This document shows, piece by piece, positions 6,826 to 7,293 of a stretch of DNA of 7,293 nt. The position numbers were made by a program, and so were the translations under genes. Location: NCBI GenBank assembly GCA_000437495.1, contig FR897819.1:51385-58677 (forward strand). The letters are read 5' to 3'. This DNA comes from Prevotella sp. CAG:485. Its GTDB lineage: Bacteria > Bacteroidota > Bacteroidia > Bacteroidales > Muribaculaceae. The notes under the pieces are model-generated. The model was not told the DNA's origin and made no database searches. It saw nothing but the letters and a program-made list of their open reading frames with translations. Each line of letters opens with the position of its first letter. The first letter of the stretch is position 1.

Positions 6826-7290
6826 ATGGATCCAAAAGAAAAACAACGCATTCTCGACTCCCGCTATCTGCGCATGGCGTTTATCTGGGCGGAGAATTCA
6901 TACTGCCACAGACGCCGCGTAGGCGCCATCCTGGTAAAGGACAATATGATAATTTCCGACGGTTTCAACGGCACTCCCTCAGGCTTTGAAAACCGTTGTG
7001 AAGACGCCGAAGGGGTAACCTTCCCCTACGTGCTTCATGCCGAAGCCAACGCCATTACCAAAGTGGCGCGAAGCAATAACTCGTCGGAAGGTTCCACTCT
7101 CTACATCACCACATCGCCGTGTATGGAGTGCAGCAAACTGATTATTCAGTCGGGCATCAAACGCGTGGTCTTTGCCGAGTTATACAGAATAACCAACGGC
7201 CTTGACCTGCTGCGTAAGGCGGGAGTAGAGATAACGCACTTTCCCATTGAAGAGATAAAGCAAATAATTAAGTACATGACAAAAATTTGA
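6826..7290 (+). CDS. dCMP deaminase (ComEB-like cytidine/deoxycytidylate deaminase)
   Basis: Cytoplasmic zinc enzyme predicted to convert dCMP to dUMP, the substrate of thymidylate synthase. The 154 residues carry the full deaminase signature: His71-Ala-Glu73, with Glu as proton shuttle, and Pro-Cys99-Met-Glu-Cys102, with His71 and both Cys holding the catalytic zinc. The NGTPSGFENRCED stretch upstream is typical of dCMP deaminases and argues against cytidine deaminase, guanine deaminase or the tRNA adenosine deaminase TadA. Length matches the ComEB type. The ATG is 12 bases after the trxB stop, so the two are very likely co-transcribed, and TrxB can support ribonucleotide reductase, giving a shared deoxynucleotide theme. 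The relation to B. subtilis comEB is by family only; nothing here implies competence. The gene is complete; only three bases of the window follow its stop. Confidence 0.93.
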   Translation: MDPKEKQRILDSRYLRMAFIWAENSYCHRRRVGAILVKDNMIISDGFNGTPSGFENRCEDAEGVTFPYVLHAEANAITKVARSNNSSEGSTLYITTSPCMECSKLIIQSGIKRVVFAELYRITNGLDLLRKAGVEITHFPIEEIKQIIKYMTKI

Positions 7291-7293
7291 ACA

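Noticed and set aside
1..7293. Search for mobile elements, CRISPR arrays, tRNA/rRNA genes, phage or defence genes.
   Set aside because: No transposase-like product, direct-repeat array, cloverleaf or rRNA-like stretch was seen; the genes are core housekeeping and envelope functions with uniform base composition.

Overview
The window reads as ordinary chromosome from a member of the Bacteroidota, most likely order Bacteroidales. The grounds are two promoters of the Bacteroidota type (TTG, about 20 bases, TAnnTTTG), the scarcity of Shine-Dalgarno sites at usable spacing, a Bacteroidales-like FtsK, and the gene order ftsK, lolA-like, trxB, dCMP deaminase, which I recall as typical of this group. 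A Muribaculaceae-like source is my guess and was not tested.

Layout. Positions 1-1186 hold, on the minus strand, a UDP-glucose 6-dehydrogenase gene cut off at its 3' end by the window edge. A divergent intergenic region (1187-1392) carries one recognisable promoter for each direction. From 1393 to 7290 five genes run on the plus strand with gaps of about 12-54 bases: a lipoprotein L,D-transpeptidase, the DNA translocase FtsK, a LolA-like lipoprotein chaperone, thioredoxin reductase and a deoxycytidylate deaminase. No second promoter or convincing terminator was seen inside this run, so it may be one operon.

Functional reading. The ugd product feeds UDP-glucuronate to surface polysaccharide synthesis. 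The plus-strand genes cover late cell cycle and envelope work: peptidoglycan cross-linking or remodelling (Ldt), chromosome dimer resolution and terminus clearance at the septum (FtsK), and lipoprotein delivery to the outer membrane (LolA). The last two genes bear on deoxynucleotide supply: TrxB keeps thioredoxin reduced, which can serve ribonucleotide reductase, and dCMP deaminase makes dUMP for thymidylate synthesis. This linkage is inferred from family knowledge and gene order.

I found no mobile element, CRISPR array, tRNA, rRNA, phage gene or defence system, and nothing that looks like an undescribed system. The points worth a second look are small: the non-ATG start of ftsK beside a hairpin, a perfect Shine-Dalgarno sequence placed before an ATT codon ahead of the lolA-like gene, and the mirrored promoter pair.
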